A DNA stretch of 64,000 nucleotides from Methylococcus capsulatus str. Texas = ATCC 19069. GTDB lineage: Bacteria > Pseudomonadota > Gammaproteobacteria > Methylococcales > Methylococcaceae. A program made the translations under genes and the position numbers. Positions 1 through 10,240 of the stretch are shown here, one piece after another. The stretch is from NCBI RefSeq assembly GCF_000424685.1, contig NZ_AUKJ01000004.1, forward strand, positions 1 through 64,000, read 5' to 3'. The first letter of the stretch is position 1. Each line of letters opens with the position of its first letter. The notes below the pieces were generated by a model. The model was not told the DNA's origin. It ran no database searches and saw nothing but the letters and a program-made list of their open reading frames with translations.

Positions 1-163
1 GCAGCAGCCAGTCGGCGATTTCTTCGTTCTCGGCATTGCGCTTGGCGCTGTACCGATAACAGGTTCCGCTGACCTGAAATGTCGCGCAGGCAAGGCGGAT
101 TGACACCCTGTGCCCGCTGACAGCACGCTTGGCCATCTCACGGAGGTGAGATGGCCTCACCAC
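1..163 (-). CDS. IS3-family transposase OrfB, N-terminal part, cut by window edge
   Basis: This is the start of the catalytic (DDE integrase) half of an IS3-family transposase; the rest lies left of the window. The frame opens at a GTG at 163 (VVRPSHLREMAKRAVS...) and stays open to base 1. The N-terminus matches the HTH_21-type region typical of IS407-group OrfB proteins, with the segment RLACATFQVSGTCYRY. It overlaps the end of OrfA in the -1 frame, directly after an A6G slippery run, so it is probably made as an OrfAB fusion by programmed frameshifting, although the GTG could also start a separate product. The catalytic residues cannot be seen here. Confidence 0.85.
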   Translation of the reverse strand, partial: MVRPSHLREMAKRAVSGHRVSIRLACATFQVSGTCYRYSAKRNAENEEIADWLL

Positions 164-423
164 TTTTTTGAAATCGCCTCCTGAAGAATGCCGGCCTTCA
201 GGCGCTCGTCCGCGTACATCTTCTTCAGCCGGGCATTCTCGGCTTCCAGTTCCTTCATCCGGGCCATCATCGACACGTCCAGGCCGCCATGCTTCGCTCG
301 CCACTTGTAAAACGTCGCCGTGCTGATCCCCAATTCCCGGCACGACGCCGGCACCGGCAGCCCAGCTTCAACCCGCTTCAGCGCCTCGATGATCTGGCTG
401 TCCGAAAACTTCGACTTCTTCAT
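157..423 (-). CDS. IS3-family transposase OrfA (HTH_8 type)
   Basis: This 88-residue protein is the DNA-binding half of an IS3-family transposase. Residues 1-50 form the helix-turn-helix with the typical start MKKSKFSDSQIIEALKRVE and the segment CRELGISTATFYKWRAKHGG. Residues 52-85 form a leucine-zipper-like coiled coil (MKELEAENARLKKMYADE). The length is normal for the IS407 group. The last codons run through tcA-AAA-AAG (169-163), a classic -1 frameshift site leading into OrfB. The IS end lies just upstream of the ATG, in about 424-470, but its terminal inverted repeat cannot be placed without the other end. Confidence 0.92.
   Translation of the reverse strand: MKKSKFSDSQIIEALKRVEAGLPVPASCRELGISTATFYKWRAKHGGLDVSMMARMKELEAENARLKKMYADERLKAGILQEAISKKW
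163..169 (-). promoter_or_regulatory. A6G programmed -1 ribosomal frameshift site
   Basis: Read on the minus strand, the heptamer A AAA AAG sits in the OrfA zero frame two codons before its stop. Slipping back one base continues into OrfB. This is the standard slippery signal of IS3-family elements. A downstream stimulatory hairpin may exist in cggaggtgag/ctcacctccg around 141-155, where ctcacctccgtgag can fold. Confidence 0.75.
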
Positions 424-450
424 GCAGAACTCCCCATTAACGAGAAAATT

Positions 451-672
451 CTACTTCTGAACCCCTTCATTGGCCGGAGGGATTACCGTCGTCGAAGGGC
501 GCAGGCGCTTGCCGATCCTCGGCAGCCTCTTCTCGTGGTGCGGCGTCGATCGTCGCCCGGCACGGCAGCGGTTGGCGAGCCAGCCGAAGTGGCGGATGCG
601 CATGAAGCCCTTGGGCAGCACATGCAGCAGGAAACGCCGGAGCGGTTCTTCGCCCGGCAGATTCCGCTTATA
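451..672 (-). pseudogene. IS91-family (Y2) transposase C-terminal remnant
   Basis: An open frame reads [14 protein letters not shown], then FLLHVLPKGFMRIRHFGWLA, then NRCR. This matches the well-known C-terminal signature of IS91-type transposases (RRFLLHVLPKGFxRIRHYGFLANR). Only this tail is left: the catalytic HUH/tyrosine part is missing. Its left side runs into the IS3 end (stop at 451) and its right side overlaps the stop codon of parC. The fragment is therefore non-functional and marks an older insertion later hit by the IS3 element. Confidence 0.75.
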
Positions 673-2902
673 CCGTCTCCAGCCGCTCCACCCGCTGAAA
701 TCCCCGTGGCAGCGGATTGCCGCGCCGCCCTCTCGACCCCCGGTAATGATCCAGGTCAGCTGGCTGCAGTGTGAGGGTGCGCTTGCCGGCGGTGGCGCGC
801 AGCGCCGCGCCGGCGGGCAAGGCGGCCATGGCGACGAGGTAGTCCTGGCGCGCTTCGAGGTCGGCCGGGGTGATCTGGATCAGCTTGCTGCCTTTGCCTT
901 TGTTGAGGCGGGGTATTTCCTCCGCCGGGTAGACCAGCAGCCTCCCTTGCGCCGAAACGAAGGCCAGGCGGTCGCCATCGGGGTTCGCGACACGCAGCGG
1001 GGGCATGACCTTGGCGTGATCGGGCACGGTCAGCAGCGTCTTGCCGGAGCGGTTTTTCGATCCCAGTTCACCGAGCTGGACCAGGAAACCGTAGCCGCCG
1101 TCGGTGGCCAGCAGATACCAGTCTTCCTCCGAGCCTGCCAGCACGGCGACGAAGATGGCGCCCGGCGGCGGGTTGAGGCGGCCGGTCAGCGGCTCGCCCT
1201 GGCCGCGGGCGGAGGGCAGGTCGTGCACGGCCAGGCTGTAACTGCGCCCGGTGGAATCGAGGAAATAGGCGGGCTGGGTGGAGCGGCCCAGTGCGGCGCA
1301 CAGGAAGCCGTCGCCGGCGCGGTAGCTCAGGGTCGCGGGATCGACTTCGTGGCCCTTGGCCGAGCGTATCCAGCCCTTCTCCGAAAGGACGATGGTGACC
1401 GGCTCGCTGGCGATCAGGGCGGTGGTGTCCAGGGCCTGGGATGCCTGGCGGGCGACGATGGGCGAGCGGCGGGCGTCGCCGAATTTCTCGGCGTCCTGCC
1501 GCAGTTCCTGCTTGATCAGGGCATCGAGTTCCGCCCGGGAACCCAGGGTTTTTTCGAGCCGGGCGCGCTCCTGTTCGAGCGCCTCCTGTTCACCGCGGAT
1601 TTTGATTTCCTCCAGCCGGGCCAGATGGCGCAGCCTGAGTTCCAGGATCGCCTCGGCCTGCAGATCGGTGAGGCCGAAACGCGTCATCAGCACCGGCTTG
1701 GGTTCGTCTTCGCCGCGGATGATGGCGATGACTTCATCGATGTCGAGGAAGGCGAGCAGCAGCCCTTCCAGGATGTGCAGCCGCGCCAGCACCTTGTCCA
1801 GACGATGCTGGAGGCGGCGACGGACGGTCTCGGTGCGGAAGCTCAGCCATTCCGTCAGGATCTCGCGCAGATTCTTGACCTGCGGCCGGCCGTTCAGGCC
1901 GATGATGTTGAGATTGACGCGGTAGGAGCGCTCCAGGTCGGTGGTGGCGAACAGGTGTGACATCAAGGGTTCGACCTCGACCCGCCGGGATTTGGGCATG
2001 ATGACCAGCCGGGTCGGGTTCTCGTGGTCGGATTCGTCGCGCAGGTCCTCCACCAGCGGCAGCTTCTTGGCCTGCATCTGCGCGGCGATCTGTTCCATCA
2101 GCTTGGCGCCGGACACCTGGTAAGGCAGCGCGGTGACGACGATGTTGCCGTCCTCCAGCTCGTAGCGGGCGCGCAAACGCACCGCACCGCTGCCGGTCTG
2201 GTACAGCTTCAGCAGCTCCTCCCGCGGCGTGATGAGTTCGGCCTCGTTGGGGAAATCGGGACCGCGGATGCAGCCGCACAGTTCCTCGACCGTGGCTTCG
2301 GGCCGATCGATGAGGAGGATGCAGGCCTCGACCACCTCCCGCAGATTGTGGGGCGGAATGTCCGTCGCCATGCCGACGGCGATGCCGGTGGCGCCGTTGA
2401 GCAGGAGATTGGGGAGGCGGGCCGGGAGGAGCTGCGGTTCTTCCAGCGTGCCGTCGAAATTCGGCACCCAGTCCACGGTGCCCAGATCCAGCTCGGACAA
2501 CAGCGACTGCGCATAGGGCGTCAGCCTCGCCTCGGTGTAGCGCATCGCCGCGAACGACTTGGGGTCGTCGGGCGAACCCCAGTTGCCCTGGCCGTCGATC
2601 AGCGGGTAACGGTAGGAGAAGGGCTGCGCCATCAGCACCATGGCTTCATAACAGGCCGAATCGCCGTGCGGGTGGTACTTGCCCAGCACATCGCCTACGG
2701 TGCGGGCGGATTTCTTGGGCTTGGACTGCGCCGACAGGCCCAGTTCGGACATGGCGTAGACGATGCGCCGCTGTACCGGCTTGAGGCCGTCGGCGATGTG
2801 CGGCAGGGCGCGGTCCAGGATGACGTACATGGCGTAATCGAGGTACGCCTTCTCGGTGAAATCCCGTAAGGGAATGCGCTCGTAATTCGCGACTTCGTTC
2901 AT
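668..2902 (-). CDS. parC: DNA topoisomerase IV subunit A
   Basis: ParC is the breakage-reunion subunit of topoisomerase IV, which unlinks daughter chromosomes and relaxes supercoils together with ParE. The chosen ATG at 2902 gives 744 residues starting [20 protein letters not shown], the usual ParC start; an upstream in-frame ATG at 3010 lies inside parE and is rejected. The quinolone-target region [15 protein letters not shown] is at about residues 75-88, with Ser82 in the position linked to drug resistance. The catalytic tyrosine is Tyr122 ([10 protein letters not shown]). The C-terminal beta-pinwheel follows, ending in [18 protein letters not shown]. The stop codon lies in the margin of an IS91 remnant, so the last residues may have been altered. 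It sits 19 bp downstream of parE. Confidence 0.97.
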   Translation of the reverse strand: MNEVANYERIPLRDFTEKAYLDYAMYVILDRALPHIADGLKPVQRRIVYAMSELGLSAQSKPKKSARTVGDVLGKYHPHGDSACYEAMVLMAQPFSYRYPLIDGQGNWGSPDDPKSFAAMRYTEARLTPYAQSLLSELDLGTVDWVPNFDGTLEEPQLLPARLPNLLLNGATGIAVGMATDIPPHNLREVVEACILLIDRPEATVEELCGCIRGPDFPNEAELITPREELLKLYQTGSGAVRLRARYELEDGNIVVTALPYQVSGAKLMEQIAAQMQAKKLPLVEDLRDESDHENPTRLVIMPKSRRVEVEPLMSHLFATTDLERSYRVNLNIIGLNGRPQVKNLREILTEWLSFRTETVRRRLQHRLDKVLARLHILEGLLLAFLDIDEVIAIIRGEDEPKPVLMTRFGLTDLQAEAILELRLRHLARLEEIKIRGEQEALEQERARLEKTLGSRAELDALIKQELRQDAEKFGDARRSPIVARQASQALDTTALIASEPVTIVLSEKGWIRSAKGHEVDPATLSYRAGDGFLCAALGRSTQPAYFLDSTGRSYSLAVHDLPSARGQGEPLTGRLNPPPGAIFVAVLAGSEEDWYLLATDGGYGFLVQLGELGSKNRSGKTLLTVPDHAKVMPPLRVANPDGDRLAFVSAQGRLLVYPAEEIPRLNKGKGSKLIQITPADLEARQDYLVAMAALPAGAALRATAGKRTLTLQPADLDHYRGSRGRRGNPLPRGFQRVERLETV

Positions 2903-2921
2903 GGTGGATGCTTGCCAAGGG

Positions 2922-4808
2922 TCAGATGTCGGCGAGATTGCCCTTTTCCTCCAGCCAGACGCGACGGTCCCCTGCCCGCCGCTTGGCCAACAGCATGTCG
3001 AGGCGCTCATCGGTCGCAGCGGCGTCGTCCAGCGACAACTGCACCAGCCGCCGGGTGTCGGGATTCATGGTGGTTTCGCGCAGCTGGACGGGGTTCATCT
3101 CGCCCAGGCCCTTGAAGCGCAGCACATTGACCTTACCCTTGATCTTCTCGGCCTCGATACGATCCAGCACGCCCTTTTTTTCGGCCTCGTCCAGCGCGTA
3201 ATACACCTGCTTGCCGACGTCGATGCGGTACAAGGGCGGCATGGCGATGAACACGTGGCCGGCCTTGACCAGGGCGCGGAAATGGCGCAGGAACAGGGCG
3301 CACAGCAGGGTGGCGATGTGGTTGCCGTCGGAATCGGCATCGGCCAGCACACAGATTTTGCCGTAGCGCAGGCCACTCAAATCGGTGGCACCGGGATCGA
3401 CGCCGATGGCCAGGCTGATGTCATGCACCTCCTGCGATGCGAGGATAGCGCCGGATTCCACTTCCCAGGTGTTCAGGATCTTGCCGCGCAAGGGCATGAC
3501 GGCCTGGAAATCCTTGTCGCGCGCCTGCTTGGCCGAACCGCCGGCGGAATCGCCCTCGACCAGGAACAGTTCGGTGCGGCTGACATCCTGTGCCGCGCAA
3601 TCGGCCAGCTTGCCGGGCAGCGCCGGCCCGCTGCTGACCTTCTTGCGGGTGACCCGGCGGGCGGCCCGCAACCGCTTCTGGGCGCTTTCGATCACCAGCT
3701 CGGCGATGCGCTCGCCGACCGCGGGATGCTGGTTCAGCCACAGGCTGAAAGCATCCTTCACCACGCCCGAGACGAAGGAGGCGCATTCGCGCGAATTCAG
3801 CCGCTCCTTGGTCTGGCCGGCGAACTGCGGCTCCTGCATCTTTACCGAGAGGACGTGATTGCAGCGTTCCCAGACGTCGTCCGGCACGATCTTGAGGCCG
3901 CGCGGCAACAGATTCCGGTACTCGCAGAATTCCCGCACCGCCTCGGTCAGTCCCGTGCGTAGGCCGTTGACGTGGGTACCGCCCTGCACCGTCGGCACCA
4001 GGTTGACGTAACTCTCGGCCACCGGCGCCGCGCCTTCCGGACACCAGAGCACGGCCCACTCCACCGCCTCCTGCCGACCCTCCATCGCGCCGGTGAACGG
4101 CTCATCCGGAATGCAGGCGCATCCCTGCAACTGGTCCAGCAGGTACTGCGGCAGACCATTCCGATAACACCAGGTTTCGGTTTCGCCGCTGGCATCGTCG
4201 GTCATCCGGATTTCCAGCCCTGGACACAACACAGCCTTGGCGCGCAGCAGATGTTTGAGACGCGAGCGGGAAAACCGGGCATTGTCGAAATAATGTGCCT
4301 CCGGCCAGAACCGCACCGTCGTACCGGTTGCGCGCCTGGGCGTCGTGCCGGTCTCGGTGAGATCCTCCACCTTTTCGCCCTTTTCGAAAGCGATGGCATG
4401 GACTTTCCCGTCACGTCGCACTTCGACCTCCAGCCGCAGCGACAGCGCATTGACCACAGAGACGCCGACGCCGTGCAGGCCGCCGGAATAGCGATAAGCC
4501 TTCCGGGAGAATTTGCCGCCGGCATGAAGCCTGGTCAGGATCACCTCGACGCCGGACACGCCAAGTTCGGGATGGATGTCCACCGGCATGCCACGGCCAT
4601 CGTCCCGCACTTCCAGGCCGCCGTCGGCCAGGAGCCGGATCTCGATGAGGCGGGCGAAACCGGCCAGCGCCTCATCCACTGCATTGTCGATGACCTCCTG
4701 GGCGAGATGGTCGGGGCGGGTGGTGTCGGTGTACATGCCTGGCCGGCGGCGGACCGGATCCAGGCCGCTCAGGACTTCGATGGCTGAGGCATCGTAAACT
4801 TCGTTCAT
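2922..4808 (-). CDS. parE: DNA topoisomerase IV subunit B
   Basis: ParE is the ATPase subunit of topoisomerase IV. The 628-residue protein has the GHKL ATP-binding fold ([12 protein letters not shown], about residues 37-48), the glycine-rich ATP lid ([16 protein letters not shown]), the transducer domain, and a TOPRIM domain with [14 protein letters not shown] that binds the metal ion. The end, [14 protein letters not shown], is typical of ParE. ATG 4808 fits the family start [20 protein letters not shown]. It forms an operon with parC and faces away from xseB across a 156-bp gap. Confidence 0.97.
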   Translation of the reverse strand: MNEVYDASAIEVLSGLDPVRRRPGMYTDTTRPDHLAQEVIDNAVDEALAGFARLIEIRLLADGGLEVRDDGRGMPVDIHPELGVSGVEVILTRLHAGGKFSRKAYRYSGGLHGVGVSVVNALSLRLEVEVRRDGKVHAIAFEKGEKVEDLTETGTTPRRATGTTVRFWPEAHYFDNARFSRSRLKHLLRAKAVLCPGLEIRMTDDASGETETWCYRNGLPQYLLDQLQGCACIPDEPFTGAMEGRQEAVEWAVLWCPEGAAPVAESYVNLVPTVQGGTHVNGLRTGLTEAVREFCEYRNLLPRGLKIVPDDVWERCNHVLSVKMQEPQFAGQTKERLNSRECASFVSGVVKDAFSLWLNQHPAVGERIAELVIESAQKRLRAARRVTRKKVSSGPALPGKLADCAAQDVSRTELFLVEGDSAGGSAKQARDKDFQAVMPLRGKILNTWEVESGAILASQEVHDISLAIGVDPGATDLSGLRYGKICVLADADSDGNHIATLLCALFLRHFRALVKAGHVFIAMPPLYRIDVGKQVYYALDEAEKKGVLDRIEAEKIKGKVNVLRFKGLGEMNPVQLRETTMNPDTRRLVQLSLDDAAATDERLDMLLAKRRAGDRRVWLEEKGNLADI

Positions 4809-4964
4809 GGGGTGAGATGGCGATACGGACAGGGTGGAGAGAGACGAGGCGGCCGTCGCGAACCGCGGCGCATTTTAATCAACTTGGCAAGTTTGAGATA
4901 ATGCCGTGTTCGGCCGCGACGCAAAACCGGCTTCCCTCAGTTTCGACTACCGCGCAGACCTGCC

Positions 4965-5195
4965 ATGGCCCGCAAACCGCCAAGCTTTGAAGAAGCCCTC
5001 ACCGAGCTGGAGCAGCTGGTGGAACGCATGGAACAAGGCAACCTGCCGCTGGAGGAGTCCCTGAAACTGTTCGAGCGGGGCATCGAGCTCACGCGGACCT
5101 GCCAAAAATCGCTGCAGGATGCCGAACAAAAGGTCCAGATCCTGCTAGAGGAAAACAGTTTACCCACTTTGAAGCCTTTTCGTGATGAACCCTGA
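4965..5195 (+). CDS. xseB: Exodeoxyribonuclease VII small subunit
   Basis: XseB is the small subunit that joins XseA to form exonuclease VII, which degrades single-stranded DNA from both ends. The 76-residue protein carries the whole family domain, [20 protein letters not shown] followed by [19 protein letters not shown]. It is the first gene of the common xseB-ispA-dxs arrangement, and its end overlaps the start of ispA by 11 bp, pointing to translational coupling. A possible -10 box, GATAAT, is at 4897-4902. Confidence 0.95.
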   Translation: MARKPPSFEEALTELEQLVERMEQGNLPLEESLKLFERGIELTRTCQKSLQDAEQKVQILLEENSLPTLKPFRDEP

Positions 5196-6087
5196 ACGAT
5201 CTCTGAGCGATTTCATGCGGTCCAGCCAGGAGCGGGTGGAACGAGCCCTGGATGCACGCCTGCCGGCCGCCGACCGCATGCCGGAGCGGCTCCATCAAGC
5301 CATGCGCTACTCGGTGCTGGGTGGCGGCAAGCGCATGCGCCCCCTGCTCACCTACGCCACCGGCCAGACCATCGGCGTGGCGGCGGACCTGCTCGACGGC
5401 CCCGCCTGCGCGGTTGAATTCATCCATGTCTATTCGCTGATTCATGACGATCTGCCGGCGATGGACGACGACGACCTGCGCCGAGGCAAACCGACCTGCC
5501 ACAAAGCCTATGACGAGGCCACCGCGATACTCGCGGGAGACGGCCTGCAGGCCCTGGCCTTCCACGTCCTCGCCCAGGATCCCAGCATCGCCGTGCCGGC
5601 GGAAAACCGCATCGCCATGATCGAAACCCTGGCAAAAGCCAGCGGCCCCGCCGGCATGGTCGGCGGCCAGGCGATCGACCTGGCTTCGGTGGGTAAGAAG
5701 CTGGACCTGCCGGGGCTGGAGAACATGCATATCCGCAAGACCGGCGCCCTGATCCGTGCCAGCGTGCGGCTGGCCTGCCTGGCCCGTCCCGGTCTGCCGG
5801 CTGAACAATTCGACCGCCTGGACCACTACGCCAAGTGCATCGGCCTCGCTTTCCAGATCCAGGATGACATCCTCGACGAAGAGAGCGACACCCAGACCTT
5901 GGGAAAAACTCAAGGCAAGGACCGCGACCACAACAAGCCCAACTACCCGGCCTTGCTGGGGCTGAGCGGCGCCAAAGAAAAAGCGGAAGAAATGCACGAG
6001 GCAGCCCTGGAAAGCCTGGCCGGCTTCGGCCCCGAAGCCGATCTGCTGCGAGAACTCGCCCGCTTCATCATCCAGCGGCAGAGCTAG
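5185..6087 (+). CDS. ispA: Farnesyl/geranyl diphosphate synthase
   Basis: IspA condenses isopentenyl diphosphate with dimethylallyl and geranyl diphosphates to give farnesyl diphosphate, the substrate of the squalene-type synthase further along. The 300-residue trans-prenyltransferase shows the first aspartate-rich motif [10 protein letters not shown] with RRGKP, the GGGKRMRP motif near the N-terminus, and the second motif [13 protein letters not shown] 5185 is preferred; a GTG directly before it (5182) could also be used. It overlaps xseB and lies 139 bp before dxs. Confidence 0.96.
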   Translation: MNPERSLSDFMRSSQERVERALDARLPAADRMPERLHQAMRYSVLGGGKRMRPLLTYATGQTIGVAADLLDGPACAVEFIHVYSLIHDDLPAMDDDDLRRGKPTCHKAYDEATAILAGDGLQALAFHVLAQDPSIAVPAENRIAMIETLAKASGPAGMVGGQAIDLASVGKKLDLPGLENMHIRKTGALIRASVRLACLARPGLPAEQFDRLDHYAKCIGLAFQIQDDILDEESDTQTLGKTQGKDRDHNKPNYPALLGLSGAKEKAEEMHEAALESLAGFGPEADLLRELARFIIQRQS

Positions 6088-6116
6088 CGGCGAGCCGCGC
6101 TTTCCTTGGGCTTTCC

Positions 6117-6146
6117 TTGATAAGGAGAGGGTCGCAGTTACATAAT
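6117..6146 (+). promoter_or_regulatory. Possible sigma-70 promoter for dxs
   Basis: TTGATA (6117-6122) and CATAAT (6141-6146) are 18 bp apart, 80 bp before the dxs start. This would give dxs its own promoter inside the xseB-ispA-dxs run. It was found by eye only. Confidence 0.4.
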
Positions 6147-6226
6147 TTCCGAGTAACCCACTTTACTTAATTAAGTCTGGACAACCGAAGTCTCCGGCCG
6201 GACCGAGCAACCTGGAACGCGATTAC

Positions 6227-8146
6227 ATGACCGAAACCAAAAGATATGCCCTTCTCGAAGCGGCAGACCATCCCGCCGCACTGCGCAACCTGCCGGAAGA
6301 CAGGCTGCCTGAGCTCGCCGAAGAACTGCGGGGCTATCTCCTGGAAAGCGTGAGCCGGTCGGGCGGGCACCTGGCCGCGGGACTCGGGACGGTGGAGCTG
6401 ACCATCGCCCTGCATTACGTCTTCAACACCCCCGAAGACAAGCTGGTCTGGGACGTCGGCCATCAGGCCTATCCGCACAAGATCCTGACCGGGCGGCGCG
6501 CCCGCCTGCCGACCATCCGCAAGAAGGGGGGATTGTCGGCCTTCCCCAATCGGGCCGAGAGCCCTTACGACTGCTTCGGCGTCGGCCATTCGAGCACCTC
6601 GATCAGCGCGGCCCTCGGCATGGCCGTCGCAGCCGCGCTGGAACGGCGCCCCATCCATGCGGTGGCGATCATCGGCGATGGCGGCCTCACGGGGGGCATG
6701 GCCTTCGAAGCACTCAACCATGCCGGCACGCTGGATGCGAACCTCCTGATCATCCTCAACGACAACGAGATGTCGATCTCACCCAACGTCGGCGCGCTCA
6801 ACAACTACCTGGCGAAGATATTGAGCGGGAAGTTCTACTCCTCGGTGCGTGAAAGCGGCAAGCATCTCCTGGGCCGCCACATGCCCGGCGTTTGGGAGCT
6901 GGCGCGGCGCGCCGAAGAACACGTCAAAGGCATGGTGGCGCCGGGAACGCTGTTCGAAGAACTGGGCTTCAATTATTTCGGCCCGATCGACGGTCATGAT
7001 CTGGACACCTTGATCACGACCTTGCGTAACCTGCGGGATCAGAAAGGCCCCCGCTTCCTGCACATCGTCACCCGCAAAGGCAAGGGTTACGCACCCGCGG
7101 AGAAGGATCCCGTGGCCTACCACGGCGTCGGCGCCTTCGACCTCGACGCCGACGAACTGCCCAAGTCCAAGCCGGGAACGCCGAGCTATACGGAAGTATT
7201 CGGCCAGTGGCTGTGCGACATGGCGGCGCGCGACCGGCGGCTGCTGGGCATCACGCCGGCGATGCGCGAAGGCTCGGGGCTGGTGGAATTCTCACAGCGC
7301 TTCCCGGATCGCTATTTCGACGTCGGCATCGCCGAGCAGCATGCCGTGACATTCGCCGCGGGACAGGCCAGCGAAGGCTACAAGCCGGTGGTGGCCATCT
7401 ACTCGACCTTCCTCCAGCGCGCCTATGACCAGTTGATCCACGACGTCGCCCTGCAGAACCTGCCGGTGCTGTTCGCCATCGACCGCGCCGGCCTGGTCGG
7501 ACCGGACGGCCCGACCCATGCCGGCAGCTTCGATCTGAGCTTCATGCGCTGCATCCCCAACATGCTGATCATGGCGCCCTCGGATGAAAACGAATGCAGG
7601 CAGATGCTCTATACCGGCTTCATCCATGACGGCCCGGCGGCCGTGCGTTATCCGCGCGGCAGAGGCCCCGGCGTCAGGCCGGAAGAAACGATGACTGCCT
7701 TCCCCGTCGGCAAAGGAGAGGTGCGCCTCCGCGGCAAGGGTACCGCCATCCTGGCCTTCGGCACCCCCCTGGCCGCCGCACTCGCGGTCGGCGAGCGGAT
7801 CGGCGCCACGGTGGCCAACATGCGTTTCGTGAAACCCCTGGATGAGGCGCTTATCCTGGAGCTGGCAGCCACCCACGACCGCATCGTGACCGTCGAGGAA
7901 AACGCCATCGCCGGCGGTGCCGGCAGTGCGGTCGGCGAATTCCTCGCCGCCCAGCACTGCGGCATTCCGGTCTGCCACATCGGTCTCAAGGACGAATTCC
8001 TCGACCAGGGCACCCGGGAGGAACTCCTGGCCATCGCCGGCCTCGATCAGGCCGGCATCGCCCGATCGATCGACGCATTCATCCAGGCCACGGCTGCCGC
8101 AGACAAACCACGGCGGGCCCGCGGCCAGGCCAAGGACAAACACTGA
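6227..8146 (+). CDS. dxs: 1-deoxy-D-xylulose-5-phosphate synthase
   Basis: Dxs joins pyruvate and glyceraldehyde 3-phosphate in the first, flux-controlling step of the MEP isoprenoid pathway. The 639-residue protein has the Dxs N-terminus with [17 protein letters not shown]. The thiamine diphosphate motif is [18 protein letters not shown] running to NDNEMSIS. The transketolase pyrimidine domain has [15 protein letters not shown], and the C-terminal transketolase domain is complete. The length is normal. Its stop overlaps the ATG of apt by one base. Together with ispA it feeds the hopanoid genes that follow. Confidence 0.97.
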   Translation: MTETKRYALLEAADHPAALRNLPEDRLPELAEELRGYLLESVSRSGGHLAAGLGTVELTIALHYVFNTPEDKLVWDVGHQAYPHKILTGRRARLPTIRKKGGLSAFPNRAESPYDCFGVGHSSTSISAALGMAVAAALERRPIHAVAIIGDGGLTGGMAFEALNHAGTLDANLLIILNDNEMSISPNVGALNNYLAKILSGKFYSSVRESGKHLLGRHMPGVWELARRAEEHVKGMVAPGTLFEELGFNYFGPIDGHDLDTLITTLRNLRDQKGPRFLHIVTRKGKGYAPAEKDPVAYHGVGAFDLDADELPKSKPGTPSYTEVFGQWLCDMAARDRRLLGITPAMREGSGLVEFSQRFPDRYFDVGIAEQHAVTFAAGQASEGYKPVVAIYSTFLQRAYDQLIHDVALQNLPVLFAIDRAGLVGPDGPTHAGSFDLSFMRCIPNMLIMAPSDENECRQMLYTGFIHDGPAAVRYPRGRGPGVRPEETMTAFPVGKGEVRLRGKGTAILAFGTPLAAALAVGERIGATVANMRFVKPLDEALILELAATHDRIVTVEENAIAGGAGSAVGEFLAAQHCGIPVCHIGLKDEFLDQGTREELLAIAGLDQAGIARSIDAFIQATAAADKPRRARGQAKDKH

Positions 8147-8661
8147 TGGACAGGCTGCGCGCGAAAATTCGGGACATCCCGGACTTCCCCAGGCCCGGCA
8201 TCCTGTTCCGGGACATCACCCCACTGGTCAAGGATCCGGCGGCGCTGAGGCTGGCCATCCACCAGCTCGTCCACCCCTTCGTAGGCGAAGACATCACCGC
8301 CGTCGCCGGCATGGAAGCCCGGGGATTCATTTTCGGCGCGCTGGCGGCCTGGGAGCTGGGCGTCGGCTTCGTACCCCTGCGCAAACCGGGAAAACTTCCC
8401 TACAACGTCCAGTCCATCGACTACGATCTGGAATACGGTTCGGCCCGCCTGGAAGTCCATCTGGATGCGTTGGGAGTGGGCGACCGGGTGCTGATGGTCG
8501 ACGACCTCCTGGCGACCGGCGGCACCGCCCGCGCCAGTTGTTCGCTGGTGGAGAGCCTCGGCGCCGAAGTGGCAGCCTGCGCCTTCGTGATCGAGCTGGA
8601 CGCCCTCGAAGGCCGGGAGGCCTTGCACGGCCGGCGCGTGCATTCGCTGCTGCATTACTGA
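8146..8661 (+). CDS. apt: Adenine phosphoribosyltransferase
   Basis: Apt makes AMP from adenine and PRPP. The 171-residue protein has the type I phosphoribosyltransferase signature VLMVDDLLATGGTA (about residues 117-130) and the family start IRDIPDFPRPGILFRDITPL. It overlaps the end of dxs and is the last gene before a strong terminator. Adenine is also the base released when HpnG acts on adenosylhopane, so having apt next to the hopanoid genes would suit adenine recovery; that link is inference. Confidence 0.95.
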   Translation: MDRLRAKIRDIPDFPRPGILFRDITPLVKDPAALRLAIHQLVHPFVGEDITAVAGMEARGFIFGALAAWELGVGFVPLRKPGKLPYNVQSIDYDLEYGSARLEVHLDALGVGDRVLMVDDLLATGGTARASCSLVESLGAEVAACAFVIELDALEGREALHGRRVHSLLHY

Positions 8662-8684
8662 GCCAACGATAACCGTGCGGATAC

Positions 8685-8715
8685 AAAAAAGCCGGCTTCG
8701 AAGCCGGCTTTTTTT
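8685..8715. terminator. Bidirectional rho-independent terminator between apt and hpnH
   Basis: A perfect 18-bp palindrome, GCCGGCTTCGAAGCCGGC (8691-8708), is flanked by six A on the left and seven T on the right. It can end both apt (plus strand) and hpnH (minus strand) transcripts. Confidence 0.92.
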
Positions 8716-8736
8716 GCGGGCGGCCGACCGGGCCGA

Positions 8737-9852
8737 TTACTCGACGGCCTCGATGCGGATCGTCGGACGCGCCTTGACGGGCGCCGCTTCGGGCGCGCCG
8801 GTTTCGTATTCCGGCTCCGGCTCGGGCGCCATCCTTCCTTCCGTTTTCGGCCCGAACAAAGCGACCCAGGCCGCTTTCCAGGGACGGCGCATGGCGTCTT
8901 CCACTGCGCTGGCCTCGTAGCCGCAGTGCGCCATGCAGTTGGCGCATTTCGGATTTTTCGAATTGCCGTACTTGTGCCAGGGGGTCTCCTCCATCAAGGC
9001 GCGGAAGGAAGGCGCGTAACCTTCATCCACCAGCAGGTAGCACGGTTTCTGCCAGCCGAAAACGTTCCGGGTCGGGTTGCCCCAGGGCGTGCAGTTATAA
9101 CTCTGGTTGCCCGCCAGGAAATCGAGATAGAGCCCTGAATGATTCAAACGCCAGCCGCGGCCGCGGCCCAGCTTGAACACCTTGCGGAACAGCTCCTTGC
9201 TGTCGCGCATCCGGATGAAAATGTTCTGCTGCGGCGCGTGCTCGTAGCTGAAACCGGGGGCGATGGTCACCCCCTCGACCCCCAGACGCTGGGTGTGATC
9301 CAAGAACTCGGCCACCTCCTCGGCCGACTCCCCCTGAAACAGGGTACAGTTGATGGTCACCCGGAAACCCCGGGCAATCGCCATCTCGACGGCTTCGACG
9401 GCCCGGTCGAACACACCGGCCTGACAGACCGAGGCATCGTGCCGCTCACGGTTGCCGTCCAGATGGATCGACAGCGTCAGGAACGGGGACGGCTCGTAAT
9501 CGTCGATCCGTTTCTTGAGCAGCAGGGCATTGGTGCAGAGATAAACGTATTTCTTGCGTGCGATGATGCCGCGCACGATCTCCGGCAATTCCTTGTGAAG
9601 CAGCGGCTCTCCCCCTGCGATCGACACGATCGGGGCATCGCATTCGTCAACGGCCTGCAGTGATTCCTCGACGCTCAGGCGTCGGTTCAATATCTCATCC
9701 GGATAATCGATTTTCCCGCAGCCGGCGCAGGCCAGGTTGCAACGGAACAGCGGCTCGAGCATCAACACCAGAGGATAACGCTTGACACCGAAAATCTTTT
9801 GTTTGAGCAGATACTTCGCGACGGTCAGTTGTTGACGCAGTGGAACGCCCAT
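8737..9852 (-). CDS. hpnH: Hopanoid biosynthesis radical SAM protein HpnH (adenosylhopane synthase)
   Basis: HpnH adds the 5'-deoxyadenosyl group to diploptene, giving adenosylhopane, the first step of side-chain extension. The 371-residue protein has the radical SAM cluster motif CNLACAGC (Cys38, Cys42, Cys45), the SAM-binding SIAGGEPLLH, and a C-terminal cysteine region (CTPWGNPTRN, NPKCANCMAHCGYEASA) like the DUF3463 part of the family. The last 30 residues are an extra Pro/Glu-rich tail (MAPEPEPEYETGAPEAAPVK), longer than the core needs. AGGAG lies about 10 bases before the ATG. It is transcribed away from the sqs operon. Confidence 0.95.
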   Translation of the reverse strand: MGVPLRQQLTVAKYLLKQKIFGVKRYPLVLMLEPLFRCNLACAGCGKIDYPDEILNRRLSVEESLQAVDECDAPIVSIAGGEPLLHKELPEIVRGIIARKKYVYLCTNALLLKKRIDDYEPSPFLTLSIHLDGNRERHDASVCQAGVFDRAVEAVEMAIARGFRVTINCTLFQGESAEEVAEFLDHTQRLGVEGVTIAPGFSYEHAPQQNIFIRMRDSKELFRKVFKLGRGRGWRLNHSGLYLDFLAGNQSYNCTPWGNPTRNVFGWQKPCYLLVDEGYAPSFRALMEETPWHKYGNSKNPKCANCMAHCGYEASAVEDAMRRPWKAAWVALFGPKTEGRMAPEPEPEYETGAPEAAPVKARPTIRIEAVE

Positions 9853-9988
9853 TCGTTTCTCCTCGATTCTTCAGCTAAGGACGGAACGGGTTGAGACCAC
9901 CGCTCCGACGACCATTTCATGTCAGCCCTGGCATGCCGACCCAACCATCGCCCGCAAAAGACAGCCTGACGGGATCACAAGGGGACGG

Positions 9989-10011
9989 TTTCCTAGTCTG
10001 GCACTAGGAAA
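9989..10011. promoter_or_regulatory. 9-bp perfect inverted repeat in the hpnH/sqs divergent promoter region
   Basis: TTTCCTAGT, five bases (ctggc), then ACTAGGAAA form a perfect dyad in the 388-bp space between the divergent hpnH and sqs genes. It has no U-tract, so it looks more like a dimeric regulator site than a terminator. The regulator is unknown. The rest of the gap holds the sqs promoter and leader, described separately; nothing else was seen. Confidence 0.55.
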
Positions 10012-10144
10012 TGTGCCCGGATTGTAACAACAATCCTTTTTTCTTGTTCAAAAATGGGGATTGCGGCATTCCCTTGAATGGGAACGCATGCTAGCATCCA
10101 GTTGCATATTACTCAACTCATCTTTGATAAAAAAACAACAGAAC

Positions 10145-10172
10145 TTGACTCAAGCCCGCGAACCTGTAGAAT
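10145..10172 (+). promoter_or_regulatory. Sigma-70 promoter for the hopanoid operon
   Basis: TTGACT (10145-10150) and TAGAAT (10167-10172) are separated by 16 bp. Transcription would start near 10180, about 60 bases before the sqs ATG. It matches the consensus well at both boxes. Confidence 0.65.
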
Positions 10173-10201
10173 TTTATCCCTTTTACAAGGAGTTAGCCCC
10201 C

Positions 10202-10240
10202 GTGGCCGACTCGCGCCCGAGCAACCGACGCCTACCCTAG
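10202..10240 (+). CDS. Possible 12-codon leader peptide upstream of sqs
   Basis: A GTG at 10202 opens a frame reading (M)ADSRPSNRRLP and ends in TAG at 10238-10240, directly touching the ATG of sqs at 10241. A good ribosome-binding site, AAGGAG, lies about 10 bases before the GTG, while the sqs ATG has none of its own. Ribosomes ending on the leader could restart on sqs. This is a prediction from sequence only; it could also be chance. Confidence 0.4.
   Translation: MADSRPSNRRLP

Noticed and set aside
470-1960. Long plus-strand open frames antisense to parC
   Set aside because: They are GC-driven shadows of parC with low-complexity composition and no recognisable domain. Similar antisense frames over parE, hpnN, pepN and nifJ were rejected for the same reason.
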